Origin: Tabrizicola thermarum
GTDB lineage: Bacteria; Pseudomonadota; Alphaproteobacteria; Rhodobacterales; Rhodobacteraceae
DNA: 64,000 nucleotides
Reading direction: 5' to 3'
Assembly (NCBI RefSeq): GCF_003574395.1
Contig: NZ_QMJY01000079.1
Span: forward strand, 1-64,000
Notes under the pieces: generated by a model
Database searches by the model: none
Seen by the model: only the letters and a program-made list of their open reading frames with translations
What the model was told of the DNA's origin: nothing
Made by a program: the position numbers and the translations under genes
In this document: positions 39,279-46,879 of the stretch, piece by piece
How the letters are laid out: the number at the start of each line of letters is the position of its first letter
How positions within the stretch are numbered: the stretch's first letter is position 1

Positions 39279-39757
39279 TCTGCGCATCGGTCGAGGAGTT
39301 TGTCGCCGCCCTGCCCCCGATGCGGGCCATTGCGGGCCTCGATCTTGGCGACAAGACCATCGGTGTCGCGCTGTCCGACCTGCGCCGCCAGGTGGCGACA
39401 CCCGTCGAGGTGATCCGGCGCGAGAAGTTCACCATAGACGCGGGCCGCCTGCTGGCGCTTCTGCAGGCGCGGGGCGCGGCGGGGATCGTGCTGGGGCTGC
39501 CCTTGAACATGGACGGGTCCATGGGGCCCCGGGTGCAGGCGACCCAGGCCTTTGCGCGCAATCTGGAGAAGCTGACCGCCCTGCCGATCTGTTATTGGGA
39601 CGAGCGTCTGTCCACGGTTGCGGCAGAAAGGGCACTGCTGGAGGCGGATACGTCGCGGAAGCGTCGGAAAGAGGTGATCGATCAGGTGGCGGCGGGCTAT
39701 ATCCTGCAAGGCGCGCTGGACCGGATGGCGCATATGGGGCGGGGTGAGCAGGCTTGA
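39275..39757 (+). CDS. ruvX: Holliday junction resolvase-like RuvX (YqgF)
   Basis: This 160-residue RNase H-fold protein of the RuvX/YqgF family, implicated in rRNA maturation and resolvase activity, has [26 protein letters not shown] and the C-terminal [15 protein letters not shown]. The start is a GTG at 39275 overlapping the ccmI stop (GTGA). It in turn overlaps the next gene by 4 bases. Confidence 0.93.
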   Translation: MICASVEEFVAALPPMRAIAGLDLGDKTIGVALSDLRRQVATPVEVIRREKFTIDAGRLLALLQARGAAGIVLGLPLNMDGSMGPRVQATQAFARNLEKLTALPICYWDERLSTVAAERALLEADTSRKRRKEVIDQVAAGYILQGALDRMAHMGRGEQA

Positions 39758-39984
39758 AGGACGATGTCTGGAAGCGCGACGAGATCGCCAGCCCCTGCGT
39801 GAAGCTCTGCGTGGTGCACCCCGAGGAGCGCATCTGCGTCGGCTGCTATCGCACCATCGACGAGATCAGCCGGTGGTCGAAGCTGAGCCACGAGGAGCGG
39901 GCCGCGGTGATGGCCGAACTGCCCGCCCGCGCGCCGCGATTGCAGAAGCGCCGCGGCGGTCGGCTGGCCCGGCTGGAGCGCTGA
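39754..39984 (+). CDS. DUF1289 domain-containing protein
   Basis: This 76-residue protein has the DUF1289 cysteine pattern [19 protein letters not shown], followed by TIDEISRW. The four cysteines probably bind a metal; the function is unknown. The only reasonable start is TTG at 39754, overlapping the ruvX stop as TTGA, which indicates coupled translation. Confidence 0.9.
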   Translation: MKDDVWKRDEIASPCVKLCVVHPEERICVGCYRTIDEISRWSKLSHEERAAVMAELPARAPRLQKRRGGRLARLER

Positions 39985-40054
39985 TCACATCGAGTGCCTG
40001 ACGGCACGTTCCTTTCGGGTCGCCTGCGCGGGACTTCGCCCGCTTGGCTCCGGC

Positions 40055-40109
40055 CGGGGGTTTCACCCCCGGACCCCCAGAGTATTTGCGAAAAGAGCAG
40101 GATCAGGGG
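40055..40109 (+). repeat. Dispersed intergenic element, copy 3
   Basis: A GGGGGTTTCACCCCC hairpin, then GGACCCCCAGAGTATTTGCG, then AAAAGAGCAGGATCAGGGG. It matches the copy at 191-249 in order, spacing and most bases. As there, the TCA near its end is the stop codon of the minus-strand gene. Confidence 0.65.
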
Positions 40110-40843
40110 GCGGTGAGCCACTGGTGAACGGTCGTAAATTGCGGACGAAGGTAGGCGATCATCCGGCCTTCGCGGGGTGCGCGGTCGTCCGGTTTCCACG
40201 GTGCCACGCCGTGCAGCGTGAGGCGGTGGAGGAGCGTGGCTTCGCCGGGTTTCGCGTGCAGCTCGATCCGGCGACAGGTGGCGAAGATGTCCTTGCGGGC
40301 GGCCTGATAGGCTTCGGTGATGTCGATGTCGCCCCAGGTTTCGGGCGGGTGGGGGTTCAGGGCCTCGAGCAGGGCTGCGCGGAGGATGTCGTGGCTGCCC
40401 TCCCACACTGTCAGCGGCGCGGCGGCGGTGTCGTTCAGCGGCAGGCCGAGGATCCAGGCGTGGGGCTCCTTGACCATGCGCCGCTTGTCCGGGCCGATGG
40501 GCAGGAGGCCGTCGAGATGCGCGGCGTCGCGGTCGCGGCGGAAGGCGAAGGCGGCGGGGGTTTCCTCGGGCGAAGGTTGCGGGTAGCCGGGGCGGATCAC
40601 GGAAAGCTGGGCGCGGTGCAGGGGTTCGGGCGCAAGCGGCAGGGCCACCCAGGGGAAGGCGGTGCCGTCGATGGACCCGTCCGGCGCATTTGGCAGGGCA
40701 TCGACGCCGACGAACCAGGTGCCGCCGCAGCGCCAGGTCTCGGTCGTGGCGGCGAGGACGTCCAGTGCCGCGGCGCGCGCAGCCTTTGCCCAGGCGGCGA
40801 TGGCCGGGTGGGGGCCGATCCGCTGCCAGCCCGGCCCTACCAT
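40103..40843 (-). CDS. PhyH-like Fe(II)/2-oxoglutarate dioxygenase family protein (putative)
   Basis: This 246-residue protein has features of the phytanoyl-CoA dioxygenase fold: WEGSHDILRAAL, a late LHRLTLHGVAPW with a distal His, and REGRMIAYLRPQF with a candidate 2-oxoglutarate-binding Arg. A clean proximal HxD is not obvious, so activity is uncertain. ATG 40843 overlaps the TauE-family stop by 7 bases, so both are probably cotranscribed. The stop codon lies in a dispersed intergenic element. Confidence 0.6.
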   Translation of the reverse strand: MVGPGWQRIGPHPAIAAWAKAARAAALDVLAATTETWRCGGTWFVGVDALPNAPDGSIDGTAFPWVALPLAPEPLHRAQLSVIRPGYPQPSPEETPAAFAFRRDRDAAHLDGLLPIGPDKRRMVKEPHAWILGLPLNDTAAAPLTVWEGSHDILRAALLEALNPHPPETWGDIDITEAYQAARKDIFATCRRIELHAKPGEATLLHRLTLHGVAPWKPDDRAPREGRMIAYLRPQFTTVHQWLTAP

Positions 40844-41655
40844 CCCACGACCTTGCGCAGCATGTTCAGCGCGACCAGTGTCAGGAACACCGCGAAGGCG
40901 CGTTTCAGCGGCCTGGGGTTCATCGCATGGGCAAGGCGCACGCCCAGGGGCGTGGTCAGGAGCGTCGTGCCGATGACGACCAGGAAGGCGGGAAGGTTGA
41001 CGGCTCCGATCGTCCAAGGGGGCGCCTCGGCGACGGGGAGGAACAGGAAACCGAGGACCGAAGGCACCGCGATCAGCACGCCGAACCCCGAGGCGGTGGC
41101 GACCGCACGGTGGATCGGCATGGCGTAAAGCGTCATCAGCGGCACGCCGAAGGTGCCGCCGCCGATCCCCATCATCGCCGAGAAGAAGCCGACCGCTCCG
41201 GCCAGCGCGCTGCGCACGGGCTGACCGGGCATCGCCGCGCCAAGGCGCCAGTGGTCGCGCCCGAAGGCCATCCACAGCCCGGCAAGCCCCGCCAGTGCGC
41301 CGAACACCGCTTGCAGGGTCAGGGACGAAACCTTGCCGGCGACAAAGGTGCCGATGGCGGCCGAGATCACCAGCGTCGGGCCCCAGGTCTTCAGCACCTC
41401 CCAGTCAACGGCGCCCTTGCGGTTGTGCGCCGAGACCGAACGCAGCGAGGTGACGACGATGGTGGCCATCGAGGTCGCCACACAGACCTGCATCAGCTGG
41501 CTGCCGCCATAGCCGAGGTGGCCGAAGGCGTAGAAGAAGGCCGGGACCAGCACGATCCCGCCGCCCACGCCCAGAAGCCCGCCGATCACTCCGGCAAGGG
41601 CACCGATCACCACCAGCGCGGCGATCATCGGCAGAAGCAGGGAAAGGTCGGGCAT
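40837..41655 (-). CDS. TauE/SafE family sulfite/anion exporter
   Basis: This 272-residue membrane protein has about eight helices and the duplicated TauE/SafE signature GGLLGVGGGIVLVP near the start and MMGIGGGTFGVPLM in the second half. Members export sulfite, sulfoacetate or related organosulfonates; the substrate here is unknown. It overlaps the PhyH-like gene by 7 bases. Confidence 0.9.
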   Translation of the reverse strand: MPDLSLLLPMIAALVVIGALAGVIGGLLGVGGGIVLVPAFFYAFGHLGYGGSQLMQVCVATSMATIVVTSLRSVSAHNRKGAVDWEVLKTWGPTLVISAAIGTFVAGKVSSLTLQAVFGALAGLAGLWMAFGRDHWRLGAAMPGQPVRSALAGAVGFFSAMMGIGGGTFGVPLMTLYAMPIHRAVATASGFGVLIAVPSVLGFLFLPVAEAPPWTIGAVNLPAFLVVIGTTLLTTPLGVRLAHAMNPRPLKRAFAVFLTLVALNMLRKVVGW

Positions 41656-41830
41656 GTGTCACCTTGGAATGCGCCCCCGAGGCATAGCCCTTGGGCGCAG
41701 GGGCCGCCAGAGGCGATGCGACCGGAACCGGCCCCGGCATGGCACGACCTGCCGGAGGGGTCATGATTTCCGATCTGGCGACAGAAGATACCAGGTGGTA
41801 TGCAGCCCGCCTGCCCAAGGAGAATCTCCC

Positions 41831-43024
41831 ATGTCCCGCCCCGTTTCCCTGACGCTGATGTCGGTCATCCTTGGCCTGGTGGCCGCGGTCGGGCCCTTTG
41901 CCATCGACATGTATCTGCCTGCGATGCCGGAAATCGGCCGCGATCTTGGCGTGGACCAGCAGGCGGTGCAATGGACGATCGTGGGCTATTTCGTCACTTT
42001 CGGCCTGGCGCAGCTGGCCTACGGGCCCTGGGCCGATCAGGCCGGGCGGAAGCCGCCGCTCTACGCCGGGCTGGCGCTGTTCATCACCGGCACGGTGATC
42101 TGCGCGCTGGCGCCCTCGATCGGCTGGCTGATCGCCGGGCGGATGGTGCAGGGGCTGGGCGGGGCGGCGAACATGGTGGTGCTGCGCGCGGTGATCCGCG
42201 ACCTGGCGACCGGGCCGCAGGCGACGCGGATGATGTCCACGATCATGATCGTGATCGCCGTCTCGCCCTTGCTCGCGCCCCTGTCCGGCGCGGGCCTGCT
42301 GGCGCTGGGGGACTGGCGGCTGATCTTCCTGGCGCTGCTGGCGGCGGCGGTCGCGAGCTTCTTCCTGATCCATTTCGCACTGCCCGAGACGCTGACCGAC
42401 GCCAACCGGCAGCGGTTCGACCTGTCCGGCACGCTGGCAGGGACGCGCGTCCTGCTGGCCGACCGGGGGTTCATGGTGATGACCTTCCTTGCGGGCTTCG
42501 CCTTCGCCAGCTTCTTCGTCTTCATCGCCAGCGCCGCCTTCGTCTATCGCGACCAGTTCGGGCTGACGCCCACGCAGTTCTCCTTCGCCTTCGCGGTCAA
42601 TGCGATCGGCTTCTTCGCGGCCTCGCAATTCGCCTCGCCCCTGTCGCGGCGGCTGAGGACGTTGCGGATGATCGCCGGTGCGACGGTGGGCTTTGCGCTG
42701 GCGACCTTTGCGGGTTTCGGCCTGGCGCTTGCCGGGCTGGCAAGCCTGCCGGTGACGATGAGCACGCTGTTCATAGGCAACATCTTCCTGGGCGTGATCC
42801 TGCCCACGGCGCAGGTGCAGGCGCTGGAAGAGCATGGCGAGATCGCAGGCCTTGCCTCGTCGCTGGGCGGCACGATGCAGATGGTCGCGGCGGGGGTGCT
42901 GGTGGCGGCGGCCGGGCCGTTCCTTGACGGGACGGTCACGCCGATGCTGGCGGCCATCGCGGTCTGCGGGCTGATCGCGCTGGTCCTGTCGCGGATGATC
43001 CCGCGTCAGGCGGCCCTGGCCTGA
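41831..43024 (+). CDS. Bcr/CflA-type MFS drug efflux transporter
   Basis: This 397-residue 12-helix major facilitator has the Bcr/CflA features FAIDMYLPAMPEIG, QLAYGPWADQAGRKPP and GRMVQGLGGAANMVV (motifs D1, A, C). It probably exports small drugs or metabolites such as cysteine-pathway compounds. An AAGGAG site lies 8 bases before the ATG at 41831. Its last 19 bases overlap dusA on the opposite strand. Confidence 0.9.
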   Translation: MSRPVSLTLMSVILGLVAAVGPFAIDMYLPAMPEIGRDLGVDQQAVQWTIVGYFVTFGLAQLAYGPWADQAGRKPPLYAGLALFITGTVICALAPSIGWLIAGRMVQGLGGAANMVVLRAVIRDLATGPQATRMMSTIMIVIAVSPLLAPLSGAGLLALGDWRLIFLALLAAAVASFFLIHFALPETLTDANRQRFDLSGTLAGTRVLLADRGFMVMTFLAGFAFASFFVFIASAAFVYRDQFGLTPTQFSFAFAVNAIGFFAASQFASPLSRRLRTLRMIAGATVGFALATFAGFGLALAGLASLPVTMSTLFIGNIFLGVILPTAQVQALEEHGEIAGLASSLGGTMQMVAAGVLVAAAGPFLDGTVTPMLAAIAVCGLIALVLSRMIPRQAALA

Positions 43025-44028
43025 ACCTCGGCAAGCGCCGCGTCCAGAACCTCGAGCCCTGCCCCGTCGCGGGAGGCTTGCTCTGACAGCACGCGCCGCC
43101 AGCCGCGCGCGCCGGGGCGGCCGGTGAACAGGCCCAGCATGTGCCGGGTGATCTGGTGCAGCCTGCCCCCCGCAGCAAGGTGGTCGGCGATGTAGGGCCG
43201 CATGGCGTCGACGACCTCGACCGGATCGGGCGCGAAATCCTCGTCCCAGAGCGCATCGGCCCCGATCAGGACCGAGGCCGGGTCGTGATAGGCGGCGCGT
43301 CCGACCATGACCCCGTCCAGGCCCGCGTCCAGAAAGGCCCTCGCCTGGGCAAGGCTGGTGATCCCGCCGTTGATGCAGATGGTGAGGTCCGGGAAGCGCG
43401 CCTTCATCCGCAGGACAAGGCCATGGTCCAGAGGCGGGATCTCGCGGTTTTCCTTCGGCGAAAGGCCCTGCAGCCAGGCCTTGCGGGCGTGGATGATGAT
43501 GTGGCGGACCCCTGCCCCGGCGATGGTCTCGATGAACCGCGGCAGGACGGTTTCGGGGTCCTGGTCGTCCACGCCGATCCGGCATTTGACCGTGACCGGG
43601 CTGTCGGTTTCGCCCTGCATCGCCCGGACGCAGTCGGCGACCAGCTGCGGCTGCTCCATCAGCACCGCGCCGAAGCAGCCCGACTGCACCCGGTCCGAGG
43701 GGCAGCCGCAGTTGAGGTTGACCTCGTCATAGGCCCAGGCATTGGCGATGCGGGTCGCCTCGGCCAGTTCGCGCGGGTCGGAGCCGCCGAGCTGCAAGGC
43801 GACGGGGTGTTCGACGGGGGAATGGTCCAGCAGCCGGGACTTGGGCCCGTGGACGATGGCGGGCGCGGTCACCATCTCGGTATAAAGCATCGCGCGGCGG
43901 GTCATCTGGCGGTGAAAGACGCGACAGTGCCGGTCCGTCCAGTCCATCATCGGCGCGACGGACAGGCGGTGGGCCGGGTGCGGCAACCGCCCCTGGTCCC
44001 GCCTTGTCGCCGTCTCGTCGCCAGTCAT
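43006..44028 (-). CDS. dusA: tRNA-dihydrouridine(20/20a) synthase DusA
   Basis: This 340-residue FMN-dependent enzyme reduces uridines in the tRNA D loop. Family motifs are LSVAPMMDWTDRHCR, catalytic Cys in NLNCGCPSDRVQSGCFG, and IIIHARKAWLQGLSPKENR. ATG 44028 (MTGDETATRR) is favoured; the open frame upstream is unsupported. Length agrees with DusA rather than DusB or DusC. Confidence 0.94.
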   Translation of the reverse strand: MTGDETATRRDQGRLPHPAHRLSVAPMMDWTDRHCRVFHRQMTRRAMLYTEMVTAPAIVHGPKSRLLDHSPVEHPVALQLGGSDPRELAEATRIANAWAYDEVNLNCGCPSDRVQSGCFGAVLMEQPQLVADCVRAMQGETDSPVTVKCRIGVDDQDPETVLPRFIETIAGAGVRHIIIHARKAWLQGLSPKENREIPPLDHGLVLRMKARFPDLTICINGGITSLAQARAFLDAGLDGVMVGRAAYHDPASVLIGADALWDEDFAPDPVEVVDAMRPYIADHLAAGGRLHQITRHMLGLFTGRPGARGWRRVLSEQASRDGAGLEVLDAALAEVQARAA

Positions 44029-44184
44029 GCGTCCTTCATCCCTGAAAAGTCCCGCCCCCGGGCGAGGTGCGCACCCATGCCCGGCCAGCCGGCATCGTGG
44101 AGGGGGGCGGAAAGCCATCGAACCCCGCCCGTCCGGCGGCCCATACCCCGCATACAGGGCAGCGGTGCGGAAGCGCAAGGAGTG

Positions 44185-44346
44185 ATGGCCTCATCAGGCC
44201 CGACGGAGAGGCAGGTCAGCACCCGGCAGGACAAGGCCCGGATCGGGCATGACCCGGCCCTGCGGGACCATGCAAAGGAGGACCCGGCCTTGGCCCGGTC
44301 GAAGGAGCAGCAAGTGTGTCCACGCGCGAACAGATCTACGACTTGA
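44185..44346 (+). CDS. Possible small ORF, 53 residues
   Basis: This ATG has AAGGAG four bases upstream and encodes a hydrophilic, charged 53-residue peptide beginning MASSGPTERQVSTRQDKARI. I recognise no family. The next ORF starts inside it at 44316. It could be spurious; support is only the ribosome site. Confidence 0.25.
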   Translation: MASSGPTERQVSTRQDKARIGHDPALRDHAKEDPALARSKEQQVCPRANRSTT

Positions 44347-44600
44347 AGGAAATCAATGCCTTGGCCGTGGGCGTTCAGGGTTGGTTAACCGCTTCTGCGG
44401 CAAGCCCGGGGCCCGCAGCGGCCCGGATCAGAGGCGTCAGGCCAAGGTCGGGCTTGTCCAGCCAGCCGGGCGCGCGGGTCCGCCGCGGCTTGTCGGGCGT
44501 CTTCGGCTTCTCTTGGCTCGACGGCCTTTTCGCGTCGCGGGTGCGAGGCGATGAGGACCGAAGGGAACGAAGAGCGTCTGACGCGATGGCCACCGGATGA
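44316..44600 (+). CDS. Possible small ORF, 94 residues
   Basis: A GTG at 44316 is preceded by GAAGGAG at suitable spacing and encodes MSTREQIYDLKEINALAVG and more; the first 25 residues look like a structured helix, but the rest is arginine/glycine-rich and resembles non-coding GC-rich sequence. A truncated or short protein is possible. No family recognised. Confidence 0.3.
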   Translation: MSTREQIYDLKEINALAVGVQGWLTASAASPGPAAARIRGVRPRSGLSSQPGARVRRGLSGVFGFSWLDGLFASRVRGDEDRRERRASDAMATG

Positions 44601-44712
44601 AAAGCCGCCGGTCGGTCTGCCCCGTGACCGAAACCCGTGCCCGGGGCGCGCGCGAACTGCTGGCTCTTGCAGCAGGGCCGCATGCCCTGGCACCGCCACG
44701 GACGGCGGGAAG

Positions 44713-44729
44713 ATGAACCGAAAATGAAC
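44713..44729 (-). promoter_or_regulatory. Candidate response-regulator site (ATGAAC direct repeat)
   Basis: ATGAAC at 44713-44718 and again at 44724-44729 have an 11-base period. The reverse complement, GTTCATTTTCGGTTCAT, matches the site at 46229-46245 at 16 of 17 positions. The 11-bp direct-repeat spacing is what OmpR/PhoB-type regulators bind. It lies upstream of the small ORF at 44835. Confidence 0.5.
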
Positions 44730-44834
44730 GCAGGGTTCGCGGCTGGTTAACCAACTCTATTGCAAGCTGACCAGAAGCCGAGTCGCAAACCCGGTGGAAA
44801 GGCTGCCGACAGACAGGATCAATGGGGGTTGATC

Positions 44835-45026
44835 ATGCCGAGCGCGACGACAGACCAGGCTCGTTTGCATCTGACCGCGGAATTGCGCGCGGTTGACGCG
44901 GTCGTTTCCCGACCTGCGCCCAGGAAGTCGACGACCTTCTTCTCATCCGAATTGCGGCGGTTCCCGCCGATCGAGGATGTTGTCGTTACGCTGGACCGTG
45001 TTGCCAAACGGGCCTTTGCCACCTGA
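44835..45026 (+). CDS. Putative small protein, 63 residues
   Basis: The ORF begins MPSATTDQARLHLTAELRAV, with GGGGG about 6 bases upstream of the ATG, and ends FPPIEDVVVTLDRVAKRAFAT. No family is recognised. It is the best coding candidate in the local gap because a good rho-independent terminator follows it by 18 bases and a candidate response-regulator site precedes it by about 105 bases. An in-frame upstream start at 44760 is possible. Confidence 0.45.
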   Translation: MPSATTDQARLHLTAELRAVDAVVSRPAPRKSTTFFSSELRRFPPIEDVVVTLDRVAKRAFAT

Positions 45027-45044
45027 AACCGCGATACCCGGCAC

Positions 45045-45085
45045 CAAAGGGCCACCCGGTCAAACGGGGGGCCCTTTGCGTTTCA
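45045..45085 (+). terminator. Rho-independent terminator
   Basis: CAAAGGGCC (45045-45053) pairs with GGCCCTTTG (45070-45078), with an inner CCCG/CGGG extension in the loop, then CGTTTC. It ends a plus-strand transcript in the 44-45 kb region, supporting that something there is expressed. Confidence 0.7.
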
Positions 45086-45137
45086 CGGCTCCGCCTCGAC
45101 GTTGATCGCCGGACAAAGGACAGGTAAGGGCTGCGGA

Positions 45138-45181
45138 CAGGAAAAGGCCGCGACCGGACGGCAGTCTGAGGTCGCGGCCTT
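45138..45181 (-). terminator. Rho-independent terminator after the Gly-Asn coiled-coil gene
   Basis: AAGGCCGCGACC (45144-45155) and GGTCGCGGCCTT (45170-45181) form a perfect 12-bp stem. On the minus strand a TTTTCCTG tail follows. It lies 16 bases after the stop of the minus-strand gene at 45197. Confidence 0.8.
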
Positions 45182-45196
45182 CGGAGTCCGGGACGG

Positions 45197-46072
45197 TTAC
45201 AGCCCGAGCAGTTTCTTCACCGCAGCTTCGACCGCGTCGGTCACCGGCTTGTTGGCCGCGGCTTCCAGCAGCGAGCGTTCGACTTCGGGCTGCGCTTCGA
45301 CGCGGGTTTCCAGCTCGGCGATCTCGGCTTCAAGCTGGGCATAGGCCTGGGCATCGGCCAGCTCGGCCTCCAGCCCATCCTCGGCGGCCTGGGCGGCTGT
45401 CAGCGCCTCGCGGGCCGCGTCAAGCTGGTCCTGGAGAGCGGCATCCTCGCCGCCGGCCTCGGCAAGTTCGGCTTCCAGACGCGCGACCTCGTCGGCCTTG
45501 ACGTCGACATCGGTCCGCGCCGCCTCAAGCGCGCCCTCGATCTCGGCGATCTCGCGGTCGGGCGGCGTCATCGATTCGAAAAGTGCGGTTTTCTCTTGCA
45601 GTTCCGCCTCCAGTTCCCGCCCTTCCAGCACGGCGTCACGGTAGGCGGCGATCCGACCGACCCGCGAATTGGGTGCGGCATTCTTCAGCGCGTTCGGATT
45701 GGCGCGCGCGGCGTTCAGGGCACCAAGTTCCGACGGCTTCAGGCCAAGGTCGTCGATCGGCGTCCTTGCCTTTGTCGTCTTGAGCGCGGTGTCTGCCTTG
45801 ACGGGCTTCGCCCCCGACTTTTCGACGGACTTGCCGTTGGCCCCGCCGTTGCCGTTGCCGCCGTCTGCGTTGCCGTTTCCGTTCCCGCCGGCGTTGCCTT
45901 TTCCGCCGCCGTTACCGTTGCCGTTGCCTCCGCCGTTGCCGTTGCCGCCATCGTTGCCGGATTTCGCAAAGGCCATGTCCGGCAGGGAAACCGCCGAGAC
46001 GACAGCGACCGAGCCGAGCAGAGCGATGGTCAGTGAACAGGCCCGCAGGACCCGAATGGCTGGTTTGGTCAT
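45197..46072 (-). CDS. Secreted Gly-Asn-repeat coiled-coil protein
   Basis: This 291-residue protein has a signal peptide (about residues 1-36, ending MAFAKSG), a Gly/Asn-rich low-complexity segment (about 37-80, GNGNGGGNGNGNGGG type), a basic linker and a long predicted coiled coil (about 150-270, ELEAELQEKTALFESM..., DEVARLEAELAEAGG). No catalytic motif is seen. It is divergent to a PepSY-like protein with the same kind of Gly-Asn tail and close to a two-component system. It is probably an envelope or extracellular structural protein; this is inference. Confidence 0.8.
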   Translation of the reverse strand: MTKPAIRVLRACSLTIALLGSVAVVSAVSLPDMAFAKSGNDGGNGNGGGNGNGNGGGKGNAGGNGNGNADGGNGNGGANGKSVEKSGAKPVKADTALKTTKARTPIDDLGLKPSELGALNAARANPNALKNAAPNSRVGRIAAYRDAVLEGRELEAELQEKTALFESMTPPDREIAEIEGALEAARTDVDVKADEVARLEAELAEAGGEDAALQDQLDAAREALTAAQAAEDGLEAELADAQAYAQLEAEIAELETRVEAQPEVERSLLEAAANKPVTDAVEAAVKKLLGL

Positions 46073-46228
46073 GGATGAAACCTTCTTGCTGGGCGCGACC
46101 TTGGAGGGGCTCTCCGGTCGCGGGGATTACAGTCGGACTGGAACCGAAACACAGCCGAATCCCGGCATCGTTTCGCAACCCACGGAAGAACAAGACACCA
46201 TCCGCCTTTAACCGGGCAGAAACCGGAT

Positions 46229-46245
46229 GTTCATTTTGGGTTCAT
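46229..46245 (+). promoter_or_regulatory. Candidate response-regulator site (GTTCAT direct repeat)
   Basis: GTTCAT at 46229-46234 and 46240-46245 gives an 11-base period, the spacing used by OmpR/PhoB-type regulators. It lies 24 bases before the ATG of the PepSY-like gene and between two divergent Gly-Asn-repeat genes. A near-identical site is at 44713-44729. Confidence 0.6.
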
Positions 46246-46268
46246 CCAGAATTGGATAGACTGCGGCC

Positions 46269-46835
46269 ATGATGTTGAAGCGCGCCCTTCTGTGTGTGGC
46301 CTTGCTTGCCCTCTGCGGCCAGGCTCTTGCGTCAGGCATGCGCGAGCTGGACGGGGCGGATTTGCGTCGGGTCGTGCGCGAGCAGGGGATGCTTGGCCTG
46401 AAGCAGGTGCTCCAGTCCGTGTCCCGCCAGACCGGAGGCGAGCCCGTCGAGGCCCGCGCCTTCCAGGCCGACAGCGTGTTCTACCGGATCGTTCTGAAGC
46501 TGGACGATGGCAGTCTTGTCAGCCTTATCATCGATGCCAGGACGGGGGCGCAGGTGGCAAAGGGCTCGGCCATCGGCAAGGAAGTGGCCGCAGCCGCCAA
46601 GGCAGGCGCCAAGTCCAAGGGCGGCAAGGGCAATGCCGCCCGGGGCAATCCTGCCGGGAACGGCGCCGGGAACGGAAACGGCAATGCCGGGGGCAACGGA
46701 AACGGCGGCGGGGGCGGAAACGGGAACGGCGGCGGGAACGGCGGCGGGGGCGGGAACGGCGGCGGGGGCGGAAACGGCGGCGGGGGCGGAAACGGCGGCG
46801 GGGGCGGAAACGGCGGCGGCAATGGCAAGAACTGA
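46269..46835 (+). CDS. Secreted PepSY-like protein with Gly-Asn repeat tail
   Basis: This 188-residue protein has a signal peptide (residues 1-22), a PepSY-like region (about 30-95, with GEPVEARAFQADSVFYRIVL and SLVSLIIDARTGAQVAKG), and a C-terminal tail of about 80 residues made of Gly and Asn (GGNGGG repeats). PepSY domains are often periplasmic inhibitors or modulators and are frequently paired with two-component systems. The tail is encoded by an 18-bp tandem repeat. The gene is 44 bases upstream of the response regulator and is probably cotranscribed with it. Confidence 0.8.
   Translation: MMLKRALLCVALLALCGQALASGMRELDGADLRRVVREQGMLGLKQVLQSVSRQTGGEPVEARAFQADSVFYRIVLKLDDGSLVSLIIDARTGAQVAKGSAIGKEVAAAAKAGAKSKGGKGNAARGNPAGNGAGNGNGNAGGNGNGGGGGNGNGGGNGGGGGNGGGGGNGGGGGNGGGGGNGGGNGKN
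46734..46817 (+). repeat. 18-bp tandem repeat encoding GNGGGG
   Basis: Four units of GGRAACGGCGGCGGGGGC lie at 46734-46751, 46752-46769, 46770-46787 and 46788-46805, then a partial unit. They encode the Gly-Asn tail of the PepSY-like protein. Such repeats can change length by slippage. Confidence 0.85.
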
Positions 46836-46879
46836 CGCCGCCATAATTGTTTCCCATTTGACGGATAATCTCGGTCGGT

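Larger units (their letters stand above)
44029..44834. other. Sparsely coding stretch
   Basis: About 800 bases between dusA and the 44835 small ORF. Two short ORFs with reasonable ribosome sites (44185 and 44316) are the only coding candidates. Frames on the minus strand are arginine-rich and look like shadows. The stretch contains one site (44713-44729) closely matching a second site before the PepSY-like gene, and two TTAACC half-sites. Confidence 0.5.

Noticed and set aside
41405-43585. A 726-residue open frame on the minus strand across the MFS gene
   Set aside because: It is antisense to the clear Bcr/CflA transporter and reads as Arg/Gln/Asp-rich noise, the usual shadow of a GC-rich gene.
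44393-44752. GGTTAACC at 44393 and 44745 as CtrA sites
   Set aside because: Only half-sites; no second TTAA at the 7-base spacing needed for a CtrA box.
44375-44754. Overlapping minus-strand frames of about 100 residues
   Set aside because: Arginine- and proline-rich compositions in three phases at once point to non-coding GC-rich sequence.
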